Assembly (NCBI GenBank): GCA_030603635.1
Contig: JAUVXK010000013.1
Coordinates: 1 to 39,463, forward strand
Length of the DNA stretch: 39,463 nucleotides
From: Burkholderiales bacterium
Lineage (GTDB): Bacteria > Pseudomonadota > Gammaproteobacteria > Burkholderiales > Burkholderiaceae_C
Direction: 5' to 3'
Shown here: positions 15,671-23,997 of the stretch, piece by piece
How positions within the stretch are numbered: position 1 is the stretch's first letter
How the letters are laid out: every line of letters starts with the position of its first letter
The notes under the pieces: generated by a model
Database searches by the model: none
Told to the model about the DNA's origin: nothing
The model's input: the letters and a program-made list of their open reading frames with translations, nothing else
Translations under genes and position numbers: made by a program

Positions 15671-17856
15671 TGTGCAGCCTTTGCGCCCGGATCGGTCGGC
15701 AGGTGGAGGACCACAGTATGCCCCGCCAGGGTGTCTGGCCCGGGGCGTTGAAGCATCAGGGTACCGCCCTGTTCAGCGAGGCGCTGTTCCAGCCCCCTGA
15801 GGCCTCGGCCCAGGGTCCAGGGACCTGTCCCGGACGGTCCGTCGTCGTGAACGTGGAGTTCGATGCTCCCGCCCCCGGCCAGCCGCAAGCGTATCTGGAT
15901 CGACCGAGGCGCTGCGTGTTTCAGGGCGTTGGTGAGGCACTCACGTAAGGCCCGTTCAAGCAGCGAACGCACGCGTGGCTCCAGCGTCAACGTCTCAAGC
16001 GCAGCATCGGTTTCCCATTCGAGTGCGACATGGGCGGCTTCGCAGCGCTGGTGGGCTTCGGCGCGCCAGTCGGCCATCGCGTCGCCCATCGGCATGGGTT
16101 GGCCGTCGATCGCCGACAGCGCGGTGCGCAGGTCGGTCATGGCGACACGCGCCAACTCCGCCTGCTGGGGCGTGGTGGCGCTGTGGATGAGCATGAGCAG
16201 TCGCGCGCCGACATCGTCGTGGATGTCGCGAGCAATGCGTCGACGTTCCTCCTGTGCGCCTCGTTCGTGGGCCTCTCGTCCAGCCTCGGCCTGGTCCATG
16301 AGCTTGCACAGGGCGCTCACGAAGCGGACATCCAGTGGAGAAAACAGCCGGCGGCCTCGGTCGGGGAAACGCAGCAGCCGGCCCCCCAGGCTGCCGCACG
16401 GCGCCAGGGTGAGCGCCAAGCCTTCCTCCGAGAGGTCGTGTGCGGTGTGTCCCGGTGTGGTGAGCGGTTTGAGTTCCAGTGGGTCGAAGAGTCGCTGCAG
16501 CAGCGTGTCCCATTGCTGTTCCCGCTTGCGCCGGTCCGGGCTGAAGGCGATCTGGACCAGATCGGGCAGGAGTTCGTGTGGGCGCAGCCGGGGCTGGTGC
16601 ATCAACCGGGCCCAGAGCCATTGCCGGGCCGGGAAATACAAGGCGCCACACACCCACAGCGACACGCCAAGCGCCGGCCCGGCGGACCAGTCCAGCGCCA
16701 GGATGAGCACGGCGTCGAGCCCCAGCACGGCGAGAGCGCCTCCGATCCACAGCAGGAGGCGGTAGGCCCAGAGGTCCAACTCGAACAGCCGGTAGCGCCG
16801 CAGGCCCAGCGCCACACCGGCGTAGATGATGAGGAAGAAGCCGAAGGCGTAGCCTTGGGGGATTGGGGGCAGCCAACCCAGGCTGGCGGTGACGATGTGC
16901 GTGACGATGAACAGACCGCCGCCGGTCATCAGCGACAGCGTGAGCCAGCGCAGGGCTGCCCGGTCATGGGGGCGGTCCCGGCTCTGCCGCCACTGGACGA
17001 CCGCGAGCCCCATGGCGAGCAGCAGTTCGGTGAAGATGGGGAAGCGAAAGCCCCAGTCCGGGTTGTCGGTGAGCCGGAACGCCGACACCAGCCACCACAG
17101 CCCGAAACCCAGCAGCAGGCCGATCAGCACCTGTGGCGGCACCAGCCGTTTCGGGTAGGCGAAAAAAATCCCCGCAAACGCCGCTCCGTACACCAGCGAA
17201 CTGAGGTGGTTCAGTCCGCTGAGTGCCGCGAACCAGTGGCCGGGCAAGGCCAGCTCACGGGTGCTGTAGACGGCGGCCGACATCGCGAACAGCGGGAACA
17301 TGAGTCCGGTGATGCCGAACATGCGGGCCCCCCAGTCTGCCGAACGCAACACCCAGACCCAGGTGGCGATCAGGCACCCCAGGATAGCGACGCCCAATTG
17401 AAACCAGAACATGGCCGGGAGCGCCGTGAGGGGACGGGAGCCGGGCCGGATGTCGGAAAACCGTGGAGAGGGGTCATCGTCCGTTCGCCAGTGAAGCCGA
17501 ACCTCAGGGGCAGACACCCGTTCGTGCAGGGATTGCTGGCGGTCGAAGAAGCGGTCGATGGCCGTGTACGTGTCCAGGATGTCAGGCTCTTCCATGACAT
17601 CCTGGGCCTCGAGCGGCAAATAGGCTCCGCCGTCGGTTCGGGATAGGGCCAGTAGCAGGGCCCCCATTGGCACGTCGGTGCCCGGGCCCCGACTGTCCGC
17701 GACGCGGACCACACCGCTTGGTTCGGCCACCAGCCGCAGGCCGAGCCAAGGGGTTTGCAGGGCCAGGCCGATGGCGGCAATCGCCGCGACCACGCAGTAC
17801 ACCATCGCCACCACCAGCCAGCGGGTGGGGGTTCTGAGGCCCGATGACGGGACCAT
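15667..17856 (-). CDS. Large membrane histidine kinase of the NarX/LytS-like HisKA_3 type
   Basis: A 729-residue sensor kinase. A first membrane helix (about 13-33) precedes a roughly 110-residue extracytoplasmic segment that begins like a PDZ-type fold ('VVRVADSRGPGTDVPMG'). A block of about seven further hydrophobic helices follows (roughly 150-400). The cytoplasmic part has the HisKA_3 motif 'ARDIHDDVGARLL' (His near residue 544) and an HATPase domain with 'ECLTNALKHA' and 'GRGLRGLEQRLAEQGG'. The G1 box reads 'HDDGPSG', slightly unlike the usual DNGxG. It is coupled to the NarL-type regulator by a four-base overlap. A multi-helix sensor with an outside domain suggests it detects a membrane or periplasmic signal; the ligand is unknown. 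Confidence 0.9.
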   Translation of the reverse strand: MVPSSGLRTPTRWLVVAMVYCVVAAIAAIGLALQTPWLGLRLVAEPSGVVRVADSRGPGTDVPMGALLLALSRTDGGAYLPLEAQDVMEEPDILDTYTAIDRFFDRQQSLHERVSAPEVRLHWRTDDDPSPRFSDIRPGSRPLTALPAMFWFQLGVAILGCLIATWVWVLRSADWGARMFGITGLMFPLFAMSAAVYSTRELALPGHWFAALSGLNHLSSLVYGAAFAGIFFAYPKRLVPPQVLIGLLLGFGLWWLVSAFRLTDNPDWGFRFPIFTELLLAMGLAVVQWRQSRDRPHDRAALRWLTLSLMTGGGLFIVTHIVTASLGWLPPIPQGYAFGFFLIIYAGVALGLRRYRLFELDLWAYRLLLWIGGALAVLGLDAVLILALDWSAGPALGVSLWVCGALYFPARQWLWARLMHQPRLRPHELLPDLVQIAFSPDRRKREQQWDTLLQRLFDPLELKPLTTPGHTAHDLSEEGLALTLAPCGSLGGRLLRFPDRGRRLFSPLDVRFVSALCKLMDQAEAGREAHERGAQEERRRIARDIHDDVGARLLMLIHSATTPQQAELARVAMTDLRTALSAIDGQPMPMGDAMADWRAEAHQRCEAAHVALEWETDAALETLTLEPRVRSLLERALRECLTNALKHAAPRSIQIRLRLAGGGSIELHVHDDGPSGTGPWTLGRGLRGLEQRLAEQGGTLMLQRPGPDTLAGHTVVLHLPTDPGAKAAQ

Positions 17857-17887
17857 GTGCGCGGGTCTCAGCCCTGTCCCGCCAGAT

Positions 17888-18553
17888 TCAGATCCGATGC
17901 GCCACGGTGGTCATGACTTTGGCTGCCAGGCGCATCAGACCCTTGACCGGGGTGGGCAGCTCCGCCGCGCCGGCGTGCTGTGCGTCGCGCGCATGGCGGA
18001 TTTCGTCGTCTTTCATCTGCGCGACGATGGCGCGCGAGGCGTGGTCGTGGGCTGGCAGGCGGTCCATGTGGCCGTCAAGATGGGCTTCGACCTGGCGCTC
18101 GGTCTCCACCACGAAGCCCAGGCTCACCTTGTCACCCAGTCGGCCAGCCACCAGACCGATGCCGAAAGCACCGGCAAACCACAGGGGGTTGAGCAGGGAG
18201 GGGCGGTCGCCCAGTTCGTCGAGCCGCTGCTTGCACCAGGCGAGGTGATCGGTTTCCTCCTGCCCGGCGGCTTCCAGGTGCCGGGCCAGCCTTTCGCGAG
18301 TGGTGGGGTGGCCGGGGCCCAGGCGCGCGGCCAGGGCCTGCGAGGTGTACAGCGCCTGGGCACAGATTTCACCCACGTGGTTGACGCGCATCAGTGCGCC
18401 CGCGTGGCGCTTTTCCTCGTCGTTGAGGGGGTGGGCATCGGCCTGCTGGGCGTCGGGCACGGTGGGACAGGCGCGGCCTGCGCGGTGGGGGGCGAACAGC
18501 GTGCGCAAGGCGCTGTCGGCGGCGATCAGGTGGGCATCGACGAAAGAGGTCAT
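17888..18553 (-). CDS. coq7: Coq7-type 2-polyprenyl-3-methyl-6-methoxy-1,4-benzoquinone monooxygenase
   Basis: A 221-residue di-iron hydroxylase that carries out the penultimate step of ubiquinone synthesis (hydroxylation of demethoxyubiquinone) at the inner membrane. Iron-ligand motifs are visible: '[12 protein letters not shown]', 'QEETDHLAW' (ExxH), '[10 protein letters not shown]' and '[11 protein letters not shown]' (ExxH). The length and the N-terminal '[21 protein letters not shown]' region agree with the bacterial Coq7 group, which replaces the flavin enzyme UbiF in many betaproteobacteria. The start at 18553 has the candidate ribosome-binding site AGGAGC about 8 bases upstream. It follows the TAXI-type gene by 20 bases in the same direction and may share its transcript. 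Confidence 0.95.
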   Translation of the reverse strand: MTSFVDAHLIAADSALRTLFAPHRAGRACPTVPDAQQADAHPLNDEEKRHAGALMRVNHVGEICAQALYTSQALAARLGPGHPTTRERLARHLEAAGQEETDHLAWCKQRLDELGDRPSLLNPLWFAGAFGIGLVAGRLGDKVSLGFVVETERQVEAHLDGHMDRLPAHDHASRAIVAQMKDDEIRHARDAQHAGAAELPTPVKGLMRLAAKVMTTVAHRI

Positions 18554-18573
18554 GACAGTGCTCCTGTGAGGGA

Positions 18574-19905
18574 TTATCCCTGTTCGCCCAGCCGGTGCAA
18601 GCGCTGGCGCACCAGTTCGATGTGGTGGCGCAGGGCATAGAGTTCGTCGGTGTAGGCCAGCGGCAGGCTGATTTTTTCGGCGCGGTGCTCCAGGTCGTCC
18701 AGCTCGTGCAGCAGCCCTTCGATGGCCGCCACTTCGGCTTCGGCCCGGGTTTCGATGTCGCGCAGCTCAGCGTACCAGCGAAACACCCGTGAGCGGATGC
18801 GGAAGCTGTAGAGCGGCGGCAGGATGCGCGACAGCGGCAGCACCAGCGCAATGATCAGGCCCATGGCCAGCCACATGCGCTCCACCAGATTGGCCAGCCA
18901 GAACGGCAGGTAGCGCTGCAGCAGCGGTTTGCCATTGCGGATGGCGCGCTCGGCTTCCGGCGAGGCGGGCAGCTCGCCGAGCTGGAGGTTGGGGTATTCA
19001 CGCGTGCGGTTGAACCAGCCCGGCGGGCCGTGCAGGTCCAACGCGGTCTGCGCGAACAGCTGCAGGATGGCAGGATGGGTCTCGTTGCGGGTGACGAGGC
19101 TGGTGGTCGACGCCACCAGGTGCAGATCCTGCGCGGGCCGGTTGGCCGCCAGGTCCACCACGCCCTGGGGCAGCACCACGGGCGTGAGGAAGCCGAAGCG
19201 CCGGGCGTAGGCCTGAGCCTGCTGGAAGTTCATGAGCCGCACGCCCGGTGTCTGCAGCAGCATTTGCACCAGTGGCGATTCGGGGGCGGAGGCGAACACC
19301 AGCGCATCCACTTCCTGTTCCAGGAACGCCACGGTGCCCGGGGTTTGTGCCAGTTGGGTCAGGTGCAGGTCGGTCGGCTCCAGCCGGTTGGCGTCGAGCA
19401 GGCGGTTGAAAAGCTGTGGAACGCCGCTGCCTTCGGTGTCCACGCTGACGCGCCAGCCGCGCAGATCGGTGAGGGCCGACACCCGTTCGCTGCCGTTGAG
19501 GCGTTGCGCCGATGTCTCGTGGTAGAACAGCCAGAGCGGTTCCACGAACAGGCTGCCCAGCGTCTGGAAGCGGTCTTCGTCATCCCGCTGAAGGTGGCCG
19601 CTGCCACCCTGCACAAAGGCGAGGTCGGCGCGGCCACTGCGCAGCAGCTCCACGTTGTCGGCGGAGCCGTCGCTGGGCAGCAGTTCCACCGTGATGCCAT
19701 AGGCGCGCAGGGCGTCGGCATAGCGCTGGCCGAAGGTGTCGTAGGCGCTTTGCTCGGGGCCTGTGGCCAGCACCACCCGTTGAGGTGGGTTGGGATCGAG
19801 CCACCAGTACGCCAGCCAGAGCAAGCCCGCCGTGAGCAGCACGAAGGGGCCGACCGAGGCCAGCAGGTCGCGCAGCGACAGCAGGGAGAAGCGGAGTCGG
19901 GGCAT
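18574..19905 (-). CDS. Membrane-anchored TAXI-family (TRAP-associated) solute-binding protein
   Basis: A 443-residue protein whose middle (about 40-320) matches the TAXI family of TRAP-transporter binding proteins ('[20 protein letters not shown]', '[12 protein letters not shown]', '[15 protein letters not shown]'). It differs from secreted family members in two ways. The N-terminus is an uncleaved-looking membrane helix (about 14-34, '[15 protein letters not shown]'), and a second helix (about 345-370, '[19 protein letters not shown]') leads to a charged, helical C-terminal tail of about 75 residues rich in Glu, Arg and Leu, probably a cytoplasmic coiled coil. No TRAP permease (DctQM) gene is nearby. 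It may therefore be a ligand sensor or a subunit for a distant permease; this is inference. Confidence 0.85.
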   Translation of the reverse strand: MPRLRFSLLSLRDLLASVGPFVLLTAGLLWLAYWWLDPNPPQRVVLATGPEQSAYDTFGQRYADALRAYGITVELLPSDGSADNVELLRSGRADLAFVQGGSGHLQRDDEDRFQTLGSLFVEPLWLFYHETSAQRLNGSERVSALTDLRGWRVSVDTEGSGVPQLFNRLLDANRLEPTDLHLTQLAQTPGTVAFLEQEVDALVFASAPESPLVQMLLQTPGVRLMNFQQAQAYARRFGFLTPVVLPQGVVDLAANRPAQDLHLVASTTSLVTRNETHPAILQLFAQTALDLHGPPGWFNRTREYPNLQLGELPASPEAERAIRNGKPLLQRYLPFWLANLVERMWLAMGLIIALVLPLSRILPPLYSFRIRSRVFRWYAELRDIETRAEAEVAAIEGLLHELDDLEHRAEKISLPLAYTDELYALRHHIELVRQRLHRLGEQG

Positions 19906-19917
19906 GGTCCCCGAAGC

Positions 19918-20682
19918 TTACTGCATGGGCTGCAGTTCCATCACGGTGTACTGGCCGTTGACGCGGTCGGCGCTGAAGCGGATGCGCTCGCCCACCTTCA
20001 CCCGCTCCAGCATGGCCGGGTCGCTGACCTGGAAGAACATGGTCATGGGGGGCATGTCGAGGTTGTCGATGCGGCCGTGACGCAGGCTCAGGCGGTTGCC
20101 ACGTGCATCGATGCGGCGCACCTCTGCTTCCGCCCAGGGGCGGCCCTGGGTGTCGGTGGCGGTCTGGGCCGCGGGATTGTCCCCTGGGTTGGTGGGGCGG
20201 TCGCCGCCGGTCGGTTGGTGGTAGGAGGCGAACACGCGGCTGCTGCCGTCGCGTTGCACCAGCAGCACGTCGTACGGGTCCTTGCGGCCGCCGTACTCCG
20301 GGCCGTCCATGCCGGGGCTGCCGATGGGCATGCGCGGCACGCTCAGGCCCAGCGCCTGCGGGCGTTCCTGGAGCAGGCGGTGGATGTCGGTTGCGGGCAC
20401 GTGGCCTTCGATCACGTAGCCACCCACCTGGGCCGTGTGGCAGGAGCCAAAGGATTCAGGCATGCCGAGTCGGCGGCGTGCCGCCATGTTGCCGGTGTCG
20501 AACGCGCGGACTTCGAAGCCGTTGTCCTGCAGGTGGGTGATCCAGTCGTTGCAGCAGCCGCAGTTGGGGTCCTTCCAGACCTGCACCTGGGGCTTGCCGG
20601 GGCGGGCTTGGGCCAGAGCGGTGCCGGACAGCGAGGTGGCCAGCGCGGCCATGGCGGAGGTGATGAGGGTGCGTCGTTGCAT
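19918..20682 (-). CDS. DUF411 protein fused to a CusF-like copper-binding domain
   Basis: A 254-residue exported protein (signal peptide about 1-25, 'RRTLITSAMAALATSL...ALAQA') with two metal modules. Residues about 32-150 are a DUF411 domain with the Cys cluster 'DPNCGCC' (Cys41, 43, 44) and a second Cys in 'GSCHTAQVGGYVIEGH'. Residues about 185-252 match CusF, the periplasmic Cu(I)/Ag(I) carrier: His202, Met213 and Met215 fall at the same spacing as CusF His36, Met47 and Met49. The position of CusF Trp44, which caps the copper by a cation-pi contact, is Met210 here. It is the last gene of the copper cluster, 19 bases after the cupredoxin gene. It probably shuttles or stores copper in the periplasm. 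Confidence 0.87.
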   Translation of the reverse strand: MQRRTLITSAMAALATSLSGTALAQARPGKPQVQVWKDPNCGCCNDWITHLQDNGFEVRAFDTGNMAARRRLGMPESFGSCHTAQVGGYVIEGHVPATDIHRLLQERPQALGLSVPRMPIGSPGMDGPEYGGRKDPYDVLLVQRDGSSRVFASYHQPTGGDRPTNPGDNPAAQTATDTQGRPWAEAEVRRIDARGNRLSLRHGRIDNLDMPPMTMFFQVSDPAMLERVKVGERIRFSADRVNGQYTVMELQPMQ

Positions 20683-20701
20683 GGTGTATTTCTCCTGTGG
20701 G

Positions 20702-21211
20702 TCAGCGGCGCACGGTGATCTGGCCCGTCATTCCGGCTTCGAAGTGGCCCGGGATGAGGCACGCGAACTCGAAGGTGCCTGGGCGGTTGAAGGTCCAGAC
20801 GATGTCGCCGCGCTGGCCCGGGTCCACGTGCGCCATGTAGGGTTCGTCGTGTTCCATGTTGGGGTGCTTTTTCATGAGCTCGGCGTGCTCCTTCAGCTCC
20901 TCGGGCGTGCCGATCACGATCTCGTGCAGGACCTGCCCGGCGTTGACCGCGACCAGCCGCACGGTTTCCCCGAGTTTGACATCGATGCGGTCGGGGGTGA
21001 AGCGCATGTCGTCGGTCATGCGGATTTCGATGGTGCGCCTGGCGTCTTTGGCCTCGCCGGCGATGCCCCAGGGCTTCTGTTCCTTGACCACGGGGCCGGC
21101 GTGCGCACGGTGTCCACCGTGTCCGTGCCCGCTGGGGCCATGGGCCCAGGCCGGCAAGGCCATGACCAGGGAGGTGAAAAGAGCGGCGGCGATAGGGGTG
21201 AAGGTCTTCAT
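20702..21211 (-). CDS. Periplasmic cupredoxin (plastocyanin/azurin-like copper protein)
   Basis: A 169-residue blue-copper protein with a signal peptide ending near 'PAWAHG'. The type 1 copper ligands are His96 ('VLHEI') and Cys151-His156-Met161 in 'CLIPGHFEAGM' (C-x4-H-x4-M). A His/Gly-rich N-terminus (about 24-38, six His) may bind extra metal. It likely carries electrons or copper in the periplasm, perhaps to or from the multicopper oxidase encoded 18 bases upstream. I chose the ATG at 21211 because AGGAG lies 9 bases upstream; a TTG three codons earlier is less likely. This class is often annotated as a copper-resistance cupredoxin. Confidence 0.92.
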   Translation of the reverse strand: MKTFTPIAAALFTSLVMALPAWAHGPSGHGHGGHRAHAGPVVKEQKPWGIAGEAKDARRTIEIRMTDDMRFTPDRIDVKLGETVRLVAVNAGQVLHEIVIGTPEELKEHAELMKKHPNMEHDEPYMAHVDPGQRGDIVWTFNRPGTFEFACLIPGHFEAGMTGQITVRR

Positions 21212-21229
21212 GGATGACAACTCCTGTGT

Positions 21230-22645
21230 TCAGTGATGGGCATGCCCCTGAGGGCGACGGACCTGGGGCAGGGATTCGTTGGGCAATCCTTGACCAGGGG
21301 GAGCGGCTTCGGCCGCGCGGGGGGCGGTGGGCACGGGGCCCTGGTATTCGTAAGCCACGGTGCCGCTCGGGTAGGCATATTGACCGGGGTCGGTGTAGTC
21401 GTCGGGGGCCTGGTCGGCGCGCACCTTGAGCAGCGTGAACATGCCGCCCATGCCGATGGGGCCGAACTGGCCATGCCCCGCCATCATGGGGAAGGTATTG
21501 GGAGGGAGCTCCATCTCCATCTCCTTCATGTCGTACATGCCGCGTTCGCCCATGACCATGTAGTCGGGCACCAACTGCTGGATCTTGCCGACCAGGCCGC
21601 GATGGTCCACCCCGATCATTGTGGGTGCGTCATGGCCCATGGCGCCCATGGTGTGGTGACTCTTGTGGCAGTGCATGGCCCAGTCGCCGGGTTCGTCGGC
21701 GATGAACTCGATCTGCCGCATCTGGCCCACGGCGATGTCGGTGGTGACCTCGGGCCAGCGAGCCGATTTCGGAACCGGACCGCCGTCGGTGCCGGTGACT
21801 TCGAATTCGATGCCGTGCACGTGGATGGGGTGGTTGGTCATGGTGAGGTTGCCCACGCGGATGCGCACGCGGTCGTTCAGACGGGCCACCAGCGGGTCCA
21901 GCCCCGGGAACACCCGGCTGTTGAAGGCCCAGATGTTGAAGTCCAGCATGGTGTTGATGTTGGGCGTCTTCGCGCCGGGCTCCACGTCAAAGGCGTTGAG
22001 CAGGAAGCAGTAGTCCCGGTCCACTTCGTTGATCAGGGGGTGCTGGCCTTTGGGATGGGTCACCCAGAAGCCCATCATCCCCATGGCCATCTGCACGGCT
22101 TCGTCGGCGTGCGGGTGGTACATGAAGGTGCCGGGGCGCTTGGCCTCGAACTCGTACACATAGGTCTTGCCCACGGGGATGGCGGGCTGGTTGACGCCGC
22201 TGACTCCGTCCATGCCGTTGGGCAGGCGCTGGCCGTGCCAGTGGATGGTGGTGGGTTCGGGCAGGCGGTTGGTGACGAACAGGCGCACGCGGTCGCCTTC
22301 CACCACCTCGATGGTGGGACCGGGGCTCTGGCCGTTGTAGCCCCACATGTTGACCTCGAAACCGGGTGCGACTTCGCGCACCACCGGTTCGGCCACCAGG
22401 TGGAACTCCTTGACGCCGTTGTTCATGCGGAAGGGCAGCGTCCAGCCGTTGAGCGTGACGACCGGACGGTAAGGGCGCCCGGCACCGGTGACGCCCGGAG
22501 GTGTCCAGGGCGGGGCGGTTTCGGGGCCCGTGGCCATGACGGGTTCCGGCAGGCCCGCGAGGGCGGCACGGCCGACGGTGGCCGAGGCGGCGGCGCTGAA
22601 AGCCCCGGCAGCCAGGGCGCGTTGGAAGAATTGGCGGCGTTGCAT
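21230..22645 (-). CDS. Tat-exported multicopper oxidase (copper resistance type)
   Basis: A 471-residue multicopper oxidase. The N-terminus 'MQRRQFFQRALAAGAFSAA' is a twin-arginine signal, expected because copper oxidases are exported folded. All four copper-ligand clusters are present: HWHG (135-138), HPHA (177-180), HPIHVHG (272-278) and HCH-x3-H-x4-M (325-336), with Met336 as the type 1 axial ligand. After it comes a Met-rich stretch ('MVMGERGMYDMKEMEMEL', then 'MM' and 'GMGGM'), as in cuprous oxidases such as CueO, and the protein ends in 'GHAHH'. It probably oxidises toxic Cu(I) to Cu(II) in the periplasm. It starts 2 bases after the tolC-like gene stops. The frame is open far upstream, but that part is antisense-like overlap with the tolC-like gene. 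Confidence 0.94.
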   Translation of the reverse strand: MQRRQFFQRALAAGAFSAAASATVGRAALAGLPEPVMATGPETAPPWTPPGVTGAGRPYRPVVTLNGWTLPFRMNNGVKEFHLVAEPVVREVAPGFEVNMWGYNGQSPGPTIEVVEGDRVRLFVTNRLPEPTTIHWHGQRLPNGMDGVSGVNQPAIPVGKTYVYEFEAKRPGTFMYHPHADEAVQMAMGMMGFWVTHPKGQHPLINEVDRDYCFLLNAFDVEPGAKTPNINTMLDFNIWAFNSRVFPGLDPLVARLNDRVRIRVGNLTMTNHPIHVHGIEFEVTGTDGGPVPKSARWPEVTTDIAVGQMRQIEFIADEPGDWAMHCHKSHHTMGAMGHDAPTMIGVDHRGLVGKIQQLVPDYMVMGERGMYDMKEMEMELPPNTFPMMAGHGQFGPIGMGGMFTLLKVRADQAPDDYTDPGQYAYPSGTVAYEYQGPVPTAPRAAEAAPPGQGLPNESLPQVRRPQGHAHH

Positions 22646-22647
22646 GG

Positions 22648-23916
22648 TCAATGTCCTTTGTCGGCGGCGGGCGCGGTAGTGTTGGCGCGGGGGCTTGCAC
22701 CGGTGTAGGGCAGGCCGTCGAGCACGGCGCGCAGATCGGCCCGAGCCAGGGCGGCGTTCAGCCGCGCCTGCTGGGTGGCGTGGACCGCCTGCAGCCGGGT
22801 GCGGCTGGCGGCGAGGAGGTCCCAGGTGCTCTTGAACATGCCGTTGTAGCGTTGCAGCATGTCCTCTTCCAGCGCGGTGTGCAGGCGCGCGGCTTCGGTC
22901 GCGGTGACCTGGGCCAGCATGTGCGCGGTCTGCCAGGCGCTGTAGGCCATGCGCACGTCGGCGCGGATGCGGCGCTCCAGGGCGTCCGCCTCCAGGTGCG
23001 CCAGCAGGGCCCGGTCCCAGTCGTGCGGCCAGCGTGTGATGTTGCCAAGGCTGGGCAGGGCTTGAGGGGTACCGGTGGCGGGGTCGGGTTCGGTGGCGGC
23101 ATGCAGGGCGGTGAGCAGGGGTTGCAGATCGCCAACGGCCTGTCGAGCCCGTTGCGCCTGCAGCATCAGCGCAGGCCAGGTGGGGTGCTGCTGCAGGGCG
23201 GTCTGTTCGAGTGCAGACAGGTTCTGCTCTGAAGGGAATGGGTCTGACTCGGGCAGATCCGCCGGTAGCCGCCGTGCCAGCGTTTCGACCGGTAGCGCCG
23301 CGCCGGTGAGGCGCCACAGCTCCAGCACCGCGACACGCTCGGCGTGTTCGGCCAGGCGGAGTTGGGCCTGGGCATCGAGCAGGGCCAATGCTTCGCGTTG
23401 TCGCCTCGCTTCGGGCCAGTTGCCGACCCGCGCCATGCGCAGCGCCAATTCATGGCCGGCCTCGGCCGCTTGCAGCAACGTCCGCTGCAAGGCGGTGTTG
23501 TGGCGTGCCAGCACGGCTTGCAGCCAGGCGCGTTCCACCTGCAGGGCGAGTTCCCGCTGGCGCCCCTGCAAATGGGCGCGTTCGAGGGCACTCAGACCGG
23601 GGCGGGCGATCCAGTCGGGCCGTGTGCGTTGTGCGGCCACGATGGCCTCGTTCAGCGTCCAGGGCGAAGCGTCGGGTGCCTCTGGGGCTGGAGCGGCCGG
23701 CAGGTGCTCGGCCTCCCAGCGCAGCAGGTCGATGTGACCGCGCTCGAATCGGCCCACCGTGTCGTTGGCTGTGCGCCAGTCCTCGATGGGTTCGGCTCGA
23801 CCGGCCTGGGGCGCAAGGCTGGCACCGAGCGCGGTGACCACGATCAGGGCAGCGACAGCGCGCTGCGGTGTCGGCAAGGGTTGCCCAAACGGCGTTCGGG
23901 CAGGGGTGACGGACAT
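22648..23916 (-). CDS. TolC family outer-membrane efflux protein
   Basis: A 422-residue TolC/OEP-like protein with an N-terminal signal peptide (hydrophobic core 'AVAALIVVTALGASL', ending near 'GRAEP'). The mature part is mostly helical, with two OEP-type repeats rich in Ala, Leu, Gln and Arg, for example 'LALQVERAWLQAVLARHNTAL' near residue 130 and its counterpart 'MLQRYNGMFKSTWDLLAASRTRL' near 370. There is no lipobox Cys after the signal. CusC-like proteins of this family form the outer-membrane channel of copper efflux systems, but the CusA and CusB partners are absent here. The next gene, the multicopper oxidase, begins 2 bases downstream, which implies coupled translation. Confidence 0.88.
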   Translation of the reverse strand: MSVTPARTPFGQPLPTPQRAVAALIVVTALGASLAPQAGRAEPIEDWRTANDTVGRFERGHIDLLRWEAEHLPAAPAPEAPDASPWTLNEAIVAAQRTRPDWIARPGLSALERAHLQGRQRELALQVERAWLQAVLARHNTALQRTLLQAAEAGHELALRMARVGNWPEARRQREALALLDAQAQLRLAEHAERVAVLELWRLTGAALPVETLARRLPADLPESDPFPSEQNLSALEQTALQQHPTWPALMLQAQRARQAVGDLQPLLTALHAATEPDPATGTPQALPSLGNITRWPHDWDRALLAHLEADALERRIRADVRMAYSAWQTAHMLAQVTATEAARLHTALEEDMLQRYNGMFKSTWDLLAASRTRLQAVHATQQARLNAALARADLRAVLDGLPYTGASPRANTTAPAADKGH

Positions 23917-23951
23917 GGAAGACCTCCGGGAAACACAGACAGGGGGCGCCC

Positions 23952-23971
23952 TTGGCGGCCAAATCCGCCAA
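23952..23971. promoter_or_regulatory. 20-bp inverted repeat upstream of the tolC-like gene
   Basis: TTGGCGG (23952-23958) and CCGCCAA (23965-23971) form a perfect 7-bp dyad with a 6-base spacer between the His-rich gene and the tolC-like gene. There is no T tract, so it is more likely an operator or a processing hairpin than a terminator. No copper regulator gene is adjacent. Confidence 0.35.
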
Positions 23972-23997
23972 CCGTGGACGCACTGAGGGTGTGGAGG

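Noticed and set aside
16030-17646. Open frame of more than 500 codons on the plus strand opposite the large histidine kinase
   Set aside because: Gln/Glu/Arg-rich, motif-free antisense frame over a gene with clear kinase motifs.
22646-23317. Extension of the multicopper oxidase frame upstream of its Tat signal
   Set aside because: It overlaps the tolC-like gene on the same strand in another frame, is Arg/Pro-rich, and would bury the twin-arginine signal inside the protein.
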